Assembly (NCBI RefSeq): GCF_008247605.1
Contig: NZ_CP043420.1
Coordinates: 2,294,001-2,358,000 of the forward strand
Origin: Kushneria phosphatilytica
GTDB taxonomy: Bacteria; Pseudomonadota; Gammaproteobacteria; Pseudomonadales; Halomonadaceae
DNA: 64,000 bases
Reading direction: 5' to 3'
In this document: in pieces, positions 22,701 through 31,950 of the stretch
Layout of the letters: every line of letters starts with the position of its first letter
Position numbering within the stretch: position 1 is the first letter of the stretch
The notes under the pieces: model-generated
Database searches by the model: none
What the model was told of the DNA's origin: nothing
Seen by the model: the letters and a program-made list of their open reading frames with translations, nothing else
Program-made: the position numbers and the translations under genes

Positions 22701-23711
22701 CACTTCGGTATCACGCAACTGGGCACGTCGCAGGGTATCGGCAGTTTCGCGAATTTCGCGCTCCCCCGGGAGAAAGATCAGGATATCCCGCGGGCCGGTA
22801 AACCAGCGATGCTCTCGCTCAATGGCAGTTACTTCTTCGACGGCCTGCAAAATGCCTTCCTGCAGCGTCAGATCTTCCTCATCGCTCTCCTGGCGCACCA
22901 GTGGCCGATAACGGGTCTCAACCGGATAGGCCCGGCCCGAGACCTCGATCACCGGGGCAGGCTGCGATTGACTACCGAAGTGTTGCGCAAAACGATCAAC
23001 ATCGATGGTCGCCGAGGTGATAATCACCTTGAGATCGGGTCGACGATCGAGCAGCCGGCGCAGATAGCCGAGCAGGAAATCGATATTGAGACTGCGTTCA
23101 TGCGCCTCATCGATAATGATGGCTTCATACTGCCGCAGGTCAGGATCATGACGGGTTTCCGCGAGCAGAATCCCGTCGGTCATCAGCTTGACCCGGGTCT
23201 GCTCTGCCGTCTGATCGGTAAAACGTACCTGATAGCCGATGGCGCCACCCAGAGGGGTTTCCATCTCCTCGGCCAATCGTGAAGCCACCGAGCGAGCCGC
23301 CAGACGACGCGGCTGGGTATGACCAATCAGTCCTCGCGCCCCCAGACCAAGCTCCAGGCAGAGCTTGGGTAACTGGGTGGTCTTGCCGGATCCGGTCTCG
23401 CCAGCCACGACAACCACCTGGTGCTCGGCAATGGCGCGGCTGATGTCTTCCCGCTTCTCGACGACCGGGAGCTCGGCCGGATAGTGATACCCCAGCGGCT
23501 GGGCCAGGCGGGTTTCGACCTGGGCAATGGAACGATCGAGACGCGTTTGCACATCACTGATGGCGCGATCAATCGGCTGACCGCGACGCGCACGCGCTTC
23601 CAGCCGTTCAAGGCGACTGCCCTGATCATGGGCAACACTCAGGGTGGTCCGGGAGAGCCGCTCACGCAGCGTCTGCAACTGTTGCCGGGCATCGGTTGCG
23701 GTATCGCTCAA
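19764..23711 (-). CDS. hrpA: ATP-dependent RNA helicase HrpA
   Basis: HrpA is a DEAH-box 3'-to-5' RNA helicase that in E. coli acts on mRNA processing and on rescuing stalled or collided ribosomes. The 1315 residues match the family (about 1300). The helicase core has VVVVAGETGSGKTTQLPKLC (motif I), TQPRRLAARSVA (Ia), IIIDEAHERSLNIDFLLGYL (II), IITSATIDVDRFA (III), STNVAETSLTVPGIRYVID (V) and QRRGRCGRVAEGVC (VI). The ratchet, OB-fold and the long HrpA-specific C-terminal region follow. The start is a TTG at 23711 with GAGG seven bases upstream; no ATG start gives the family N-terminus. It is a single gene between fadD and mlaA. Confidence 0.95.
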   Translation of the reverse strand: MSDTATDARQQLQTLRERLSRTTLSVAHDQGSRLERLEARARRGQPIDRAISDVQTRLDRSIAQVETRLAQPLGYHYPAELPVVEKREDISRAIAEHQVVVVAGETGSGKTTQLPKLCLELGLGARGLIGHTQPRRLAARSVASRLAEEMETPLGGAIGYQVRFTDQTAEQTRVKLMTDGILLAETRHDPDLRQYEAIIIDEAHERSLNIDFLLGYLRRLLDRRPDLKVIITSATIDVDRFAQHFGSQSQPAPVIEVSGRAYPVETRYRPLVRQESDEEDLTLQEGILQAVEEVTAIEREHRWFTGPRDILIFLPGEREIRETADTLRRAQLRDTEVLPLYARLSNAEQNRVFSSHTGRRIVLSTNVAETSLTVPGIRYVIDPGLVRISRYSYRAKVQRLPIEPISQASADQRRGRCGRVAEGVCLRLYSEEDYLSRPTYTEPEIQRTNLASVILAMLSLKLGDISNFPFIDPPDGRFVKDGFRLLFELGAVDERNRLTRSGQRLSRLPIDPRLGRMVLAGAEYGSLTETLIVVSALSIQDPRERPADKREAADQAHRQWQDKDSDFAAWINLWRGFEAKREELTGSRLRRWCRDQFLSYLRLREWHDTYRQLRQLARELELGFNSEPADVARLHQALLSGLLSNLGLLNEQREYLGARNRKFLIHPASGLAKRSPKWVMAGELVETSRLFAREVAAIKPEWIEPLAGHLVKRSVSEPHWEMKRGQVVAFEQVTLFGLPIVARRKVHYGPIAPQEARDIFIRSALVEGQFSTKGEFFEHNRALIDEVEDLEDRARKRDILVDEETLVDFYDQRLPEDIYTVKGFERWRSQAEAQEPRLLFLDRETLLAREASEVTVEQYPDELELGTPGTGSRRYPLSYHFAPGAEDDGVTLTVPAAMLSTLPRERLEWLVPGLRRDKAIALMKSLPKQYRRQVVPIPDWVDAALETVTPDNTPLHVALGEFMRRRTGIRLPADAWQPEQLPEHLHMNIRVVDHEGHTLGQGRDLDALIERFEADAREGARAMAGDELSRSGLTGFPGGELPESHVRDQAGIRVEAWPALVDEGDTLGVALFDHPARAHYQHRHGIKRLAMRRLPDQVRWLSRDIPGLERSVLLFANVGSRRDLIDDFVAAVFLQVFAFDPLPRDAEAFEARLNAERGRIGEVGETLLARVEAALEGHLKVSKMLKGRVSFNLARSWSDVKGQMQRLVHPGFISLAEEWLRHYPRYMEAAGIRLEKAPREPRRDQLSMDEVNALQTRLDERRARQENGGIRDPELETFGWWLEELRVSLFAQQLGTLAPVSVQRLERRWQELVAV

Positions 23712-23844
23712 GACAGCCTCATTACCATGCAGGTCCGACGCCCTGCCAGCTTCCAGCAGGCAGGCGTCGAACCAAAATCGGTGACAGGAAAGTCATTATT
23801 GTAACGTGCCCCCGGGGCAGGCGGACAGCCCACACCGACAGCCA

Positions 23845-25512
23845 TTACAGGGACTCATCGCGCAGTGACCGACGCAGTATCTTGCCGACATTATTACGCG
23901 GTAGATCATGACGAAATTCGAAGCTGCGCGGGACCTTGTAGCCGGTCAGACGTTCACGGCACCACTTGCGCAGCGTCTCGGCGTCCAGCTGATCGCTGCG
24001 GGCAACGATATAGGCCTGCACCCGCTCACCGCTCTCTTCATCCGGCATGCCGATCACGGCGGCTTCACTGACCTGGGGATGGGCAGTCAGAACTTCTTCC
24101 ACTTCATTGGGATAAACGTTGAAGCCCGAGGTCACGATCATATCCTTCTTGCGATCGACAATGCGCACAAAACCATCGCGAGAGAGAACAGCAATATCGC
24201 CGCTGTGCAGCCAACCATCAGCATCGAAGGCCTTTTCCTCCTTGCAGCACCAATAGCCCGCCATGACCTGAGGTCCCTTGACGCATAACTCGCCCGGCTC
24301 ATCGTAGCCCAGCGTTCGGCCCTCATCGTCAACCACGCGCAAAGAGGTATCCGCCACCGGTCGGCCAATATAGCCGGGACGCATATCATCCGGCGGGTTC
24401 ACACATACCACCGGGGATGTCTCGGTCATGCCATAACCTTCCAGCACCCGGCAACCCGTGGCCTGCTCCCAGCGCTCGGCAACGGTGTTGTTGAGTGCCA
24501 TGCCACCGGATACCGAGAGTTTGAGACGAGAGAAGTCGAGCTGACAAAATGCCTTCTGGCGGCATAGCGCCGCAAACAGGGGGTTAACGCCAATGAACGC
24601 CGAGAATGGCTGTTTCTTCAGAGTCCGGATAAAGCGCTTCATATCGCGCGGGTCAGGAATCAGTACGCTGTGGTTGCCGGTCTCACAGCCGAACATGCAG
24701 TTCACCGTAAAAGTATAAATGTGGTAAACCGGCAGCGGCGCAATAATGACTTCACGGCCGACTTCCAGCACATCGGAAAGGACCTGACCGGTCTGACGCA
24801 TGTTGGCGATCAGGTTACGATGCGTCAGGATGGCGCCTTTGGGCGTTCCCGTGGTACCGCCGGTGTATTGCAGCACGGCGGGGTCATCACCACGCCCCCA
24901 GCATGGCTGCTCCTGACTCGCAGGACGGTCGAGAGCGCCACGCAGCGTATGTCGCATCGACACGCTGCCAGGAATGGCCGGTTCATGACGACCGCGCGCC
25001 TTCCATCGCATGCCTAGCTGCAGAGCCCAGCGACGTGGCGTCTGATGCAGATCTGCAATTCCCGTGGTCACGACACAGGCCAGCGGTCGCCGCTCCAGCA
25101 CCTGGCGCACGCGGTTGAGCATACCTTCAAAGACCAGCACACCGCGCACACCGGCATCCTCGAACTGGTGATGCATTTCGTCTGCGCTATACAACGGATT
25201 GGTATTGACGATGACCAACCCCGCACGCAAGGCGCCGAATACCGCCACCGGATATTGCAGGATATTGGGCAGCACCACGGCAAAGCGATCCCCGGGTTCC
25301 AGCGGAGTTTCCTCGATCAGCCAGGTCGCAAAGCGGCGCGTCAGGCGATCCAGTTCACGGTAATACAGTGTACGTCCCAGGCAACTGAAAGCTGCATGAT
25401 CGGCAAAACGCTCACAGGCATGCTCGATCACTTCAATGATCGAATCAGCCTGATCCGTTGTTTTCAGCGCAGGCCCTTCCAGCAGGGCCTTTGAATCATC
25501 ATCCCGACTCAT
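23845..25512 (-). CDS. fadD: long-chain fatty acid--CoA ligase, FadD type
   Basis: This acyl-CoA synthetase activates fatty acids with ATP and CoA for beta-oxidation or lipid synthesis. The 555 residues contain the AMP-binding core LQYTGGTTGTPKGAILTHRN, the acyl-adenylate motif EGYGMTETSPVV, GELCVKGPQVMAGYW, DGWLHSGDIAVL and the late GKILRR with the adenylation Lys. Length and the FTVNCMFGCETGNHSVLIP region match FadD of gammaproteobacteria. The start ATG 25512 follows GGGAG. It is divergent from cysK with a 176-bp gap. It stands alone; no other beta-oxidation gene is in view, and a second FadD elsewhere would be usual in this group. Confidence 0.88.
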   Translation of the reverse strand: MSRDDDSKALLEGPALKTTDQADSIIEVIEHACERFADHAAFSCLGRTLYYRELDRLTRRFATWLIEETPLEPGDRFAVVLPNILQYPVAVFGALRAGLVIVNTNPLYSADEMHHQFEDAGVRGVLVFEGMLNRVRQVLERRPLACVVTTGIADLHQTPRRWALQLGMRWKARGRHEPAIPGSVSMRHTLRGALDRPASQEQPCWGRGDDPAVLQYTGGTTGTPKGAILTHRNLIANMRQTGQVLSDVLEVGREVIIAPLPVYHIYTFTVNCMFGCETGNHSVLIPDPRDMKRFIRTLKKQPFSAFIGVNPLFAALCRQKAFCQLDFSRLKLSVSGGMALNNTVAERWEQATGCRVLEGYGMTETSPVVCVNPPDDMRPGYIGRPVADTSLRVVDDEGRTLGYDEPGELCVKGPQVMAGYWCCKEEKAFDADGWLHSGDIAVLSRDGFVRIVDRKKDMIVTSGFNVYPNEVEEVLTAHPQVSEAAVIGMPDEESGERVQAYIVARSDQLDAETLRKWCRERLTGYKVPRSFEFRHDLPRNNVGKILRRSLRDESL

Positions 25513-25688
25513 TCACTCTCCCACACATGGTGATCGGGAGTATCAAACTCCGCCGACCCAGCCCCGAATGGGCGTTACTCTAGCATGATAGTCAGCACAC
25601 GTCGGCGCACATGAAACTGCTAGGATTGAGCCACAGGCAGTCCTGATAAACCTGTCTCGTCAGACGGGACATCGTGTGGAGCAAGAGC

Positions 25689-26660
25689 ATGAGCCAGATT
25701 TTCGAAGACAATTCCCGTTCGATCGGCGGGACCCCGCTGGTGCGCATCAACCACCTCTCCGCCCATCCTCGACTCTATGCCAAGATCGAGGCACGCAATC
25801 CCGCCATGTCGGTCAAATGTCGAATCGGGGCCAACATGGTCTGGGACGCCGAAGAGCGCGGAGCGCTCAAACCCGGCATGGATATCCTGGAACCCACCTC
25901 CGGTAATACCGGCATCGCACTGGCTTTCGTCGGTGCTGCCAGGGGTTACAAGGTAACGCTGACGATGCCCGCCTCCATGAGCCTCGAGCGGCGTCAGATC
26001 CTCAAGGGACTGGGCGCACAACTGGTGCTGACCGAGCCGGCGAAAGGCATGAAAGGCGCTGTCGACAAGGCCATCGAGATGCGTGATGCCGACCCCGAAC
26101 GCTACTTCCTGGCCGGTCAGTTCGAGAACCCGGCCAACCCCGGGATTCATGAGCAGACCACTGGCCCGGAACTATGGGATGCTACCGATGGCGACCTTGA
26201 TGTATTGGTGGCCGGTGTGGGAACTGGCGGCACTATCACCGGGATATCCCGTTACTTCGAAAAAACGCAGGGCAAAACACTCCATTCGGTCGCCGTCGAA
26301 CCGGCCGAATCGCCAATCATTGCTCAGCGCATGCGGGGGGAGACCATTACCCCGGCGCCTCACAAGATTCAGGGTATCGGGGCCAACTTCATCCCCGATA
26401 ACCTCGATCTGTCGCTGGTCGATCAGGTGGAAGCCGTTTCGAGTGAGGATGCCATGGCCATGGCCCGGCGACTGATGGCTGAAGAGGGCATCATGGCCGG
26501 CATATCCTGCGGTGCTGCCATGGTTGCAGCGCTGAGACTGGCAGAAGACCCAGCCTGGGCGGACAAGGCCATTGCCGTGATTCTGCCGGACAGTAGTGAA
26601 CGCTATCTTTCGACGGCCATGTTTGAAGGTATGTTCACCGAGCAGGAAACACAGCAATAA
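25689..26660 (+). CDS. cysK: cysteine synthase A (O-acetylserine sulfhydrylase)
   Basis: CysK uses pyridoxal phosphate to make L-cysteine from O-acetylserine and sulfide, the last step of sulfate assimilation. The 323 residues equal the E. coli length and align through most of the protein. The PLP lysine is in [18 protein letters not shown], substrate binding in [12 protein letters not shown], and PLP phosphate binding in [11 protein letters not shown]. The [10 protein letters not shown] form and the end [13 protein letters not shown] are of the CysK rather than CysM type. Five codons precede in frame; ATG 25689 has GGAG nine bases before it. Expected to be under CysB control, though no site was identified. 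Confidence 0.95.
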   Translation: MSQIFEDNSRSIGGTPLVRINHLSAHPRLYAKIEARNPAMSVKCRIGANMVWDAEERGALKPGMDILEPTSGNTGIALAFVGAARGYKVTLTMPASMSLERRQILKGLGAQLVLTEPAKGMKGAVDKAIEMRDADPERYFLAGQFENPANPGIHEQTTGPELWDATDGDLDVLVAGVGTGGTITGISRYFEKTQGKTLHSVAVEPAESPIIAQRMRGETITPAPHKIQGIGANFIPDNLDLSLVDQVEAVSSEDAMAMARRLMAEEGIMAGISCGAAMVAALRLAEDPAWADKAIAVILPDSSERYLSTAMFEGMFTEQETQQ

Positions 26661-26665
26661 CGATC

Positions 26666-26708
26666 ATGCCTGACGCAGCCTGGCCGCAAGAGAGGCTGCA
26701 TCAGGCAT
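26666..26708. terminator. long hairpin between convergent cysK and VWA genes
   Basis: ATGCCTGACGCAGCCT and AGGCTGCATCAGGCAT form a 16-bp stem with one mismatch and an 11-base loop, six bp after the cysK stop and eight bp before the VWA gene's stop. There is no T-run on either strand, but position and length suggest a bidirectional transcription stop. Confidence 0.6.
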
Positions 26709-26716
26709 GTTATGGT

Positions 26717-28525
26717 CTATAAATGAGGCTCGCGTCGTCGCCGGCGTCGACGGCGCTGGCGTTGTCGACGATGCAGCAGCAGAAACAGCCAGGCCATTGC
26801 CAGGGCAGCCGCCACACCCCAGGACCACGGCTCCCGTCCCCACTCGGTCAACTGCTGGCGTGCTGCAGGCCACTCACTCCCGATGCGTGACCAGAGCGAT
26901 TGCAGCCATGCTTCCGGACCGGAGGTTGTTTCGGTAGCTTCCTGGTCGGAAGACGCCATTTCACGAGCATTGATGGCACTCCGATCGAGCTGCGCACCAG
27001 CAACCCCGACCGCAGCATCCCTGTTGAGCCATACCGGCGGCAGCGGTATCTCACGGGTGGCATCATCCAATCGCACCCGGGCGGAAAGCTCTACCGGTAC
27101 CGAGGTTTCAGGCAATGTGTCTGGCAGATTCGCTCGCCAACGCTGCGCGTCCAGCGTCTCAACCGGAAGCGATTCGCCCTGGAGGGTGGCGGTCAATGTA
27201 GTGTTACTGCGATCAAGTCGATCGTACGCCGCCTGCAACACAATCGATGACTGATTTTCGGCCAGGGTAGCCGAAAGCGCTGGCGCGACATCCACGCTCT
27301 GTTGACGCAGACGAGTGAATCCTTCACCGCGCGCCTCCAACCGCAGGCGGGCATTACCACTGATGCCTCCCGGCTCGATATGCCCACGAAAATGGCCATC
27401 CTCCTCGCGAGTCAGTATGGCACTGTCGATCAGTGTGCCCTGCTGGCGCAGCTCAGCCGTAATGGCAGTTGCTCGAGCATTACCTTGTCCACCATCGAGC
27501 CAGGCTTCCAGCGGGGTCTCGAAATACTGATACAGTGTGGCTGGCAGTTCGGCTCCAGCCAGCTTCAGCGAAGATTCGACAAGAATCCGACTCCCCGGCC
27601 CGACATTGCCGTTGATCTGCCAGCGACCTTCTGCAGGAGATGGCACAGTAATCAGATCAAAGCGATCATCGTGGCGCCAGCGAACATTCGGAGCGCCAGC
27701 TGAAAGCGTGCTGCTCTGCGGCGTACTCAGGGAAATCGGCGGCTCGTTGCGGTCATGAAACAGCAATGCCGTAAAGCTGTCGATTCGATCATCGATATCG
27801 AAATGCCCCTGCTCAAGCGGTACTTCCTGACGGGGCACTACCCGCCCCAGTACATCAAGAAAGGAGCGCAGCAATTCCTCGGGCGTTTCAGCCACGGAAG
27901 CCAGACCGCCGGTCTGCTGGGAAAGACGGCGCAGCAGCGGTATATCGGCATTGCGGGAGAGAGCAATGGTATCAACCACCACATTGCGGTCGGCCAGTTC
28001 GGGGGCAAGTTGATCGAGAATCCGCTGCCGTGAAGCAGCATCCCGTGCCGGCTTGCTGCTACTTCCGGCCGGTATATCGACCATGCCATCGGTCAACAGG
28101 ATGATGTGTACCGTCCCGTCTTCACCAGGCGCGCGGGTCGCCTCCCGCAGAGCCGTCTCGATATCGGTAAACTGCTGGTACTCGGTGAGTCGTGGGAGCA
28201 CCGACAAAGCATGCTCTCGCCACTGTTCATCAACGGTGCCCAGCGCCAGCGGATTGGCGACTCGATCACCGAAAGTCCAGAGCCCGGCTCGCATATTCGT
28301 GGGCAGAAGCTCTACCAGCAGGCGAATACCATTGGCACGCAGGTTGCTCGGATCATTGCTCTTCATGCTGCCGGAGACATCCAGCACCAGTCGAACCTCG
28401 CCCTGCCGCGCTGCCATGGCGGGCAGCGACAGCATCAGCAGCAGAAGACAGAACAGCATCCCGATACCCGGTCTGATGTTCCGGTTACCGCTCCCGGCCT
28501 CTTCGTATGGCATTCGCTGCTTCAT
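26717..28525 (-). CDS. VWA domain membrane protein with C-terminal polyarginine tail
   Basis: The 602-residue protein has an N-terminal signal or anchor (about 20-39, LFCLLLLMLSLPAMAA), a von Willebrand A domain (about 42-240) with the metal site LVLDVSGSMKSNDP and later LLTDGMVDIPAG, a long beta-rich extracytoplasmic region (about 250-500), one membrane helix near the C-terminus (WGVAAALAMAWLFLLL) and a cytoplasmic tail with eight Arg in a row. VWA proteins bind partners through the metal site; the target here is unknown. It is five bp after a small membrane protein gene on the same strand and is surely co-transcribed with it. No AAA ATPase of the MoxR type is next to it, unlike many VWA loci. 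Confidence 0.85.
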   Translation of the reverse strand: MKQRMPYEEAGSGNRNIRPGIGMLFCLLLLMLSLPAMAARQGEVRLVLDVSGSMKSNDPSNLRANGIRLLVELLPTNMRAGLWTFGDRVANPLALGTVDEQWREHALSVLPRLTEYQQFTDIETALREATRAPGEDGTVHIILLTDGMVDIPAGSSSKPARDAASRQRILDQLAPELADRNVVVDTIALSRNADIPLLRRLSQQTGGLASVAETPEELLRSFLDVLGRVVPRQEVPLEQGHFDIDDRIDSFTALLFHDRNEPPISLSTPQSSTLSAGAPNVRWRHDDRFDLITVPSPAEGRWQINGNVGPGSRILVESSLKLAGAELPATLYQYFETPLEAWLDGGQGNARATAITAELRQQGTLIDSAILTREEDGHFRGHIEPGGISGNARLRLEARGEGFTRLRQQSVDVAPALSATLAENQSSIVLQAAYDRLDRSNTTLTATLQGESLPVETLDAQRWRANLPDTLPETSVPVELSARVRLDDATREIPLPPVWLNRDAAVGVAGAQLDRSAINAREMASSDQEATETTSGPEAWLQSLWSRIGSEWPAARQQLTEWGREPWSWGVAAALAMAWLFLLLHRRQRQRRRRRRRREPHL

Positions 28526-28530
28526 GCACG

Positions 28531-29001
28531 TTACTGCCCCAGAGAAGGTTCGCGACGTTTCGAGGAGGGCCGCGTCTCACCCGCGACAGGGCGTGTTCGC
28601 TGATGACCCCGTCGTGAGGGTGCTTCTTCACCGTGACCCGATCCGCTGTCATCACCATCATGGCGCCGTCGCAGCGCAAACCAGCCAAACAGTGCGCCCA
28701 GCACGATCATCCCCACCAGCATCCAGAGACCTGCACCCAGTATCTGCCCTCCGTGGTGCTGCAGTACCCCGACAACGGTGACGATCAGTGCCGGCGCCCA
28801 GCCGGAATAACCCAGCTGTTCCTTTGGTCCGGGGATGGTGAAGTGCGCTGGCATCAGCAATGCGCCGGCCACCAGCCCCACCAGCACCCAGCGCGGCAGA
28901 CGTGGTAGAAAGGAAAAGGCAAAATAACCCGTGACCAGTACGATCAGGGCCAGCACGATATAACACAGCCATAGCAGCGGCAGGGAATCCGAAATCAGCA
29001 C
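28531..29001 (-). CDS. small membrane protein of unknown function
   Basis: I do not recognise the family. The 156 residues contain four hydrophobic segments (about 5-27, 38-52, 66-84 and 88-110) and a hydrophilic, basic C-terminal tail rich in Arg, Gly and Ser (112-156). The layout suggests an inner-membrane protein with a cytoplasmic tail. The gene ends five bp before the VWA gene on the same strand, so the two products may act together. It starts 48 bp from the divergent oligopeptidase B gene. Confidence 0.75.
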   Translation of the reverse strand: MLISDSLPLLWLCYIVLALIVLVTGYFAFSFLPRLPRWVLVGLVAGALLMPAHFTIPGPKEQLGYSGWAPALIVTVVGVLQHHGGQILGAGLWMLVGMIVLGALFGWFALRRRHDGDDSGSGHGEEAPSRRGHQRTRPVAGETRPSSKRREPSLGQ

Positions 29002-29049
29002 GCCAGAAGTCTCCCGGAAGATTCAGTCGAACATGTTACACTTCATGCC

Positions 29050-31170
29050 ATGAAAGCACAGCCGCCAACGCCCCCTCTTGACGCCAATCATCCCGTCGCC
29101 CGCTACCATCGGCACAACGATCCCGACTGGCACTGGCTGGAAGATCGTGATGACCCGTCCGTCCGTCGTTTCCTGAACGACGTCAACGATAACTTCGAGC
29201 AGTGGTTTACGCCGCTGGCTCCGCTCTACCAGCGCCTCTATCACGGTCATCTGGCACGCCGCGAACTCGCCGTGACCAGCCTGGCCACCCCACTCGATCA
29301 TTACGTCTACTGGAGCACCACAGCCAACGACGCCGATTACCCCGTTTTCTGGCGTCATCCCATTGGCAGTGAGCAAACACACGAGTGTCTACTGGACCTT
29401 CAGACACTCTCGCGGGAATCGAGTTTTCTCGAACTCGGTGACATGACCCCCTCCCCCGATGAGCAATGGCTGGCCTGGACCGTGGACACCCGAGGAGATG
29501 AATTCTTCGACCTCTACGTACGCCAGTTGCCCGATGGCACTGCCCGATTGCTGGAGAGCGGCATTGCGCCCGATGTCTGCTGGGCCGAGGATGGTCGCAC
29601 GCTGCTGTTCAGTCGCTATGATGATACCCAGCGCCCGGCCAGTGTCTGGTGTCGCCCGTTCGACAGCGATGAAGCATCCTGTCTTTTCGAGGAGAGAGAT
29701 GCCGAGTTCTGGGTAGGTTTCGGCAAGACCCGGTCACGTCTGTGGCTGGTCATCGAAACCGCCTCCAAGGACACATCAGAGTGTTATCTGCTGCCGGCGC
29801 ATCGTCCGAATGCCACCCCCCATTGTGTACGACCACGCGAAAGTGGTGTCGAATACAGCCTCGATCACCGACCGGGCACCTTCTATATCCATCACAATCG
29901 GGATGCCGTGCATTTTCGCCTGGATCGAGTAGCAGAAGAGGCGTTGCTCGAAGCCGAAGCAAACGAAACCGTGGCCTGGCAGACGCTGATTGAACATCGA
30001 GACAGCATTACGCTGGAAGGTGTCGATGCCTTCAGTTGGGGCCTGGTACTGACCGAACGTGATCATGACCAGGCTCAGGTCCAGCTTCGATTACTGGAGT
30101 TCGATGAGCATCACGTCAGCACTCGCGATGAGTGGCTGCCACTGTTCGAATCACCGTGTAGCCAGGCACTGGGTGACAACCCACACTTTACGGCACGCAA
30201 ACTGCGACTTCGCGAGGAATCCTTTACCACGCCACCGCGCTGGGAGGAGATCAACCTCGACAACGGTGAACGACAACTGCTACGCCAGCAGCCGGTGCAT
30301 GGCTCCCTGAGACCCGAACAGCTCATCTGCAAACGCCTCTGGGCCACTTCCTTCGATGGCGAGCGAGTCCCGGTGTCGATTGTCGCCCGCGCCGACCATT
30401 TCGATCATACGCCCCTGCCCACCCTGCTCTATGGCTATGGCGCCTATGGACAGGTGCTCGACCCATGGTTTTCGATCTCACGGCTGGAACTGCTGGAACG
30501 TGGTGCTGCCTTTGCCGTCGCGCACGTCCGTGGTGGTGGCGATCGAGGAGAGCCCTGGTATCTGGCAGGCAAGCTGGAGCACAAGCAGAACAGCTTTCGC
30601 GACTTCCTGGCCGCACGCAACGCTCTGGTCGATGACAGCCTTGCCGACGGAGAACGTATTGCGGCCTATGGCGCCAGCGCGGGCGGTCTGCTGGTGGCGG
30701 CTAGCGTCAATCTCGAGCCACATGCCTTCTGCGCAGCGGTACTCGATGTCCCTTTTGTGGATGTGCTTCGCACCATGGAGAACCCCGAGCTGCCACTCAC
30801 CACGGCGGAATACACGGAATGGGGCAACCCGGCCGAACCCGATGTTCGGCGTCGTATCAGCGATTATTCTCCGCTGGACAACCTGGCTCCTGCGCCCTGG
30901 CCTTCGGTCTATCTGCAGGGCAGCTGGTTTGATACGCGTGTCCCTTACTGGGAACCGGCCAAGCTCTATGCGCGTCTGACAGAACTGGCCAGTGCACGCG
31001 GACCAGTGTTACTGCGTACGGACATGGAAGCCGGCCATGGCGGTGCTTCCGGGCGCTTCGAAGCATGGCGCGATATCGCCCGGCAGGACGCCTTCATTCT
31101 CTGGGCACTGGGGCTTTCGGGAGTCACCACGCCCATGGATGAACGGACCACAACGCCGGAACCGGGCTGA
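29050..31170 (+). CDS. ptrB: oligopeptidase B (protease II)
   Basis: PtrB is a cytoplasmic serine peptidase of the prolyl oligopeptidase family (S9A) that cleaves short peptides after Arg and Lys. The 706 residues hold an N-terminal seven-bladed propeller (about 75-430) and an alpha/beta-hydrolase domain. The catalytic triad is Ser543 in AAYGASAGGLL, Asp628 in FDTRVPYWEPAKLYA and His663 in EAGHGGASGRFE. The acidic EYTEWGNP segment, which sets preference for basic residues, is present. The length is close to E. coli PtrB (686). The ATG at 29050 has no obvious ribosome binding site. Its stop is one base from the convergent ycgN stop. Confidence 0.95.
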   Translation: MKAQPPTPPLDANHPVARYHRHNDPDWHWLEDRDDPSVRRFLNDVNDNFEQWFTPLAPLYQRLYHGHLARRELAVTSLATPLDHYVYWSTTANDADYPVFWRHPIGSEQTHECLLDLQTLSRESSFLELGDMTPSPDEQWLAWTVDTRGDEFFDLYVRQLPDGTARLLESGIAPDVCWAEDGRTLLFSRYDDTQRPASVWCRPFDSDEASCLFEERDAEFWVGFGKTRSRLWLVIETASKDTSECYLLPAHRPNATPHCVRPRESGVEYSLDHRPGTFYIHHNRDAVHFRLDRVAEEALLEAEANETVAWQTLIEHRDSITLEGVDAFSWGLVLTERDHDQAQVQLRLLEFDEHHVSTRDEWLPLFESPCSQALGDNPHFTARKLRLREESFTTPPRWEEINLDNGERQLLRQQPVHGSLRPEQLICKRLWATSFDGERVPVSIVARADHFDHTPLPTLLYGYGAYGQVLDPWFSISRLELLERGAAFAVAHVRGGGDRGEPWYLAGKLEHKQNSFRDFLAARNALVDDSLADGERIAAYGASAGGLLVAASVNLEPHAFCAAVLDVPFVDVLRTMENPELPLTTAEYTEWGNPAEPDVRRRISDYSPLDNLAPAPWPSVYLQGSWFDTRVPYWEPAKLYARLTELASARGPVLLRTDMEAGHGGASGRFEAWRDIARQDAFILWALGLSGVTTPMDERTTTPEPG

Positions 31171-31171
31171 T

Positions 31172-31627
31172 TCAGCTGCGGTCGTCGATCGGCAGTACGG
31201 CGATGATATAATCCTCGAGCTCCGCGTCGGCGACCTCCTCTTCACTGCGCACCTGCCCACTCACACTAATGCCCAAACGATGCACCGCCATGGCATCGTG
31301 GCTGATCAGCGGATGCCAGTCAGGCAGTGACCGACCTTCATGAACCCGGCGATAACCACAGGTTTCCGGCAGCCACTGGAAGGCCGCTGCCCGCTCCGGT
31401 GTAATGCGGGTACAGCCCGGTACACGTTCAAATCGATTGGCGTAATCACTGCAGCTGCATCCGTCGGTGTCCAGCAGCCGACAGGCAACGGAGAGCGTCG
31501 CGATATCACCACTCTCTTCGTCTTCCAGTTTGAGCAGACAACACTGGCCACAACCGTCGCACAGTGCTTCCCATTCGGCATGGTCGAGCGCCTCCAGTGG
31601 AAAGCGCTCCCAGAATCGTTCGCGCAT
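31172..31627 (-). CDS. ycgN: YcgN family cysteine-cluster protein (UPF0260)
   Basis: A 151-residue protein of the YcgN/UPF0260 family, within the larger YkgJ-type group with a cysteine cluster thought to bind metal. The conserved cysteines are in LCDGCGQCCLLKLEDE, VACRLLDTDGCSCSDY, VPGCTRI and LPETCGYR, followed by SLPDWHPLIS, a block also present in E. coli YcgN. The biochemical role is not established. It is third in the rnd-ycgL-ycgN run, 17 bp after ycgL. Start ATG 31627 has an AGAGG-type site. Confidence 0.9.
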   Translation of the reverse strand: MRERFWERFPLEALDHAEWEALCDGCGQCCLLKLEDEESGDIATLSVACRLLDTDGCSCSDYANRFERVPGCTRITPERAAAFQWLPETCGYRRVHEGRSLPDWHPLISHDAMAVHRLGISVSGQVRSEEEVADAELEDYIIAVLPIDDRS

Positions 31628-31644
31628 CCTCTGCTCCAGGCTGA

Positions 31645-31950
31645 TTATTCAGCGTCATCATCTTGGAGGGTGGGGCCAACGAAAAAGGCGAGATCCCGCT
31701 CCTGAGCGTTACCATTCGGTGGCATCTGCAGATAGTAGCCCTGACTGCGAATGGATTCGATCACTCGGCTGACATCTGCACGTGCCAGGGGACGCTCATG
31801 GCTCAGCAGCAATGTCACTGCCCTTTGCGGCGATCCGAACTGCTGGAGCAGCGCTTCAGGCACATCCTCCAGTCCACGGGCGCGCTCGACATAGAGATAC
31901 ATTTCCTCTCGACGCGAACTGCGATAGATATCACACAACAAACCCTTCAT
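31645..31950 (-). CDS. ycgL: YcgL domain protein
   Basis: A 101-residue cytoplasmic protein of the YcgL family, known from structures but without an assigned activity. It starts with the family signature CDIYRSSRREEMYLYVERARGL and later has GYYLQMPP. Its ATG overlaps the stop of rnd by four bases (ATGA), which points to translational coupling and one transcript with rnd and ycgN. The same trio is found together in other gammaproteobacteria. Confidence 0.92.
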   Translation of the reverse strand: MKGLLCDIYRSSRREEMYLYVERARGLEDVPEALLQQFGSPQRAVTLLLSHERPLARADVSRVIESIRSQGYYLQMPPNGNAQERDLAFFVGPTLQDDDAE

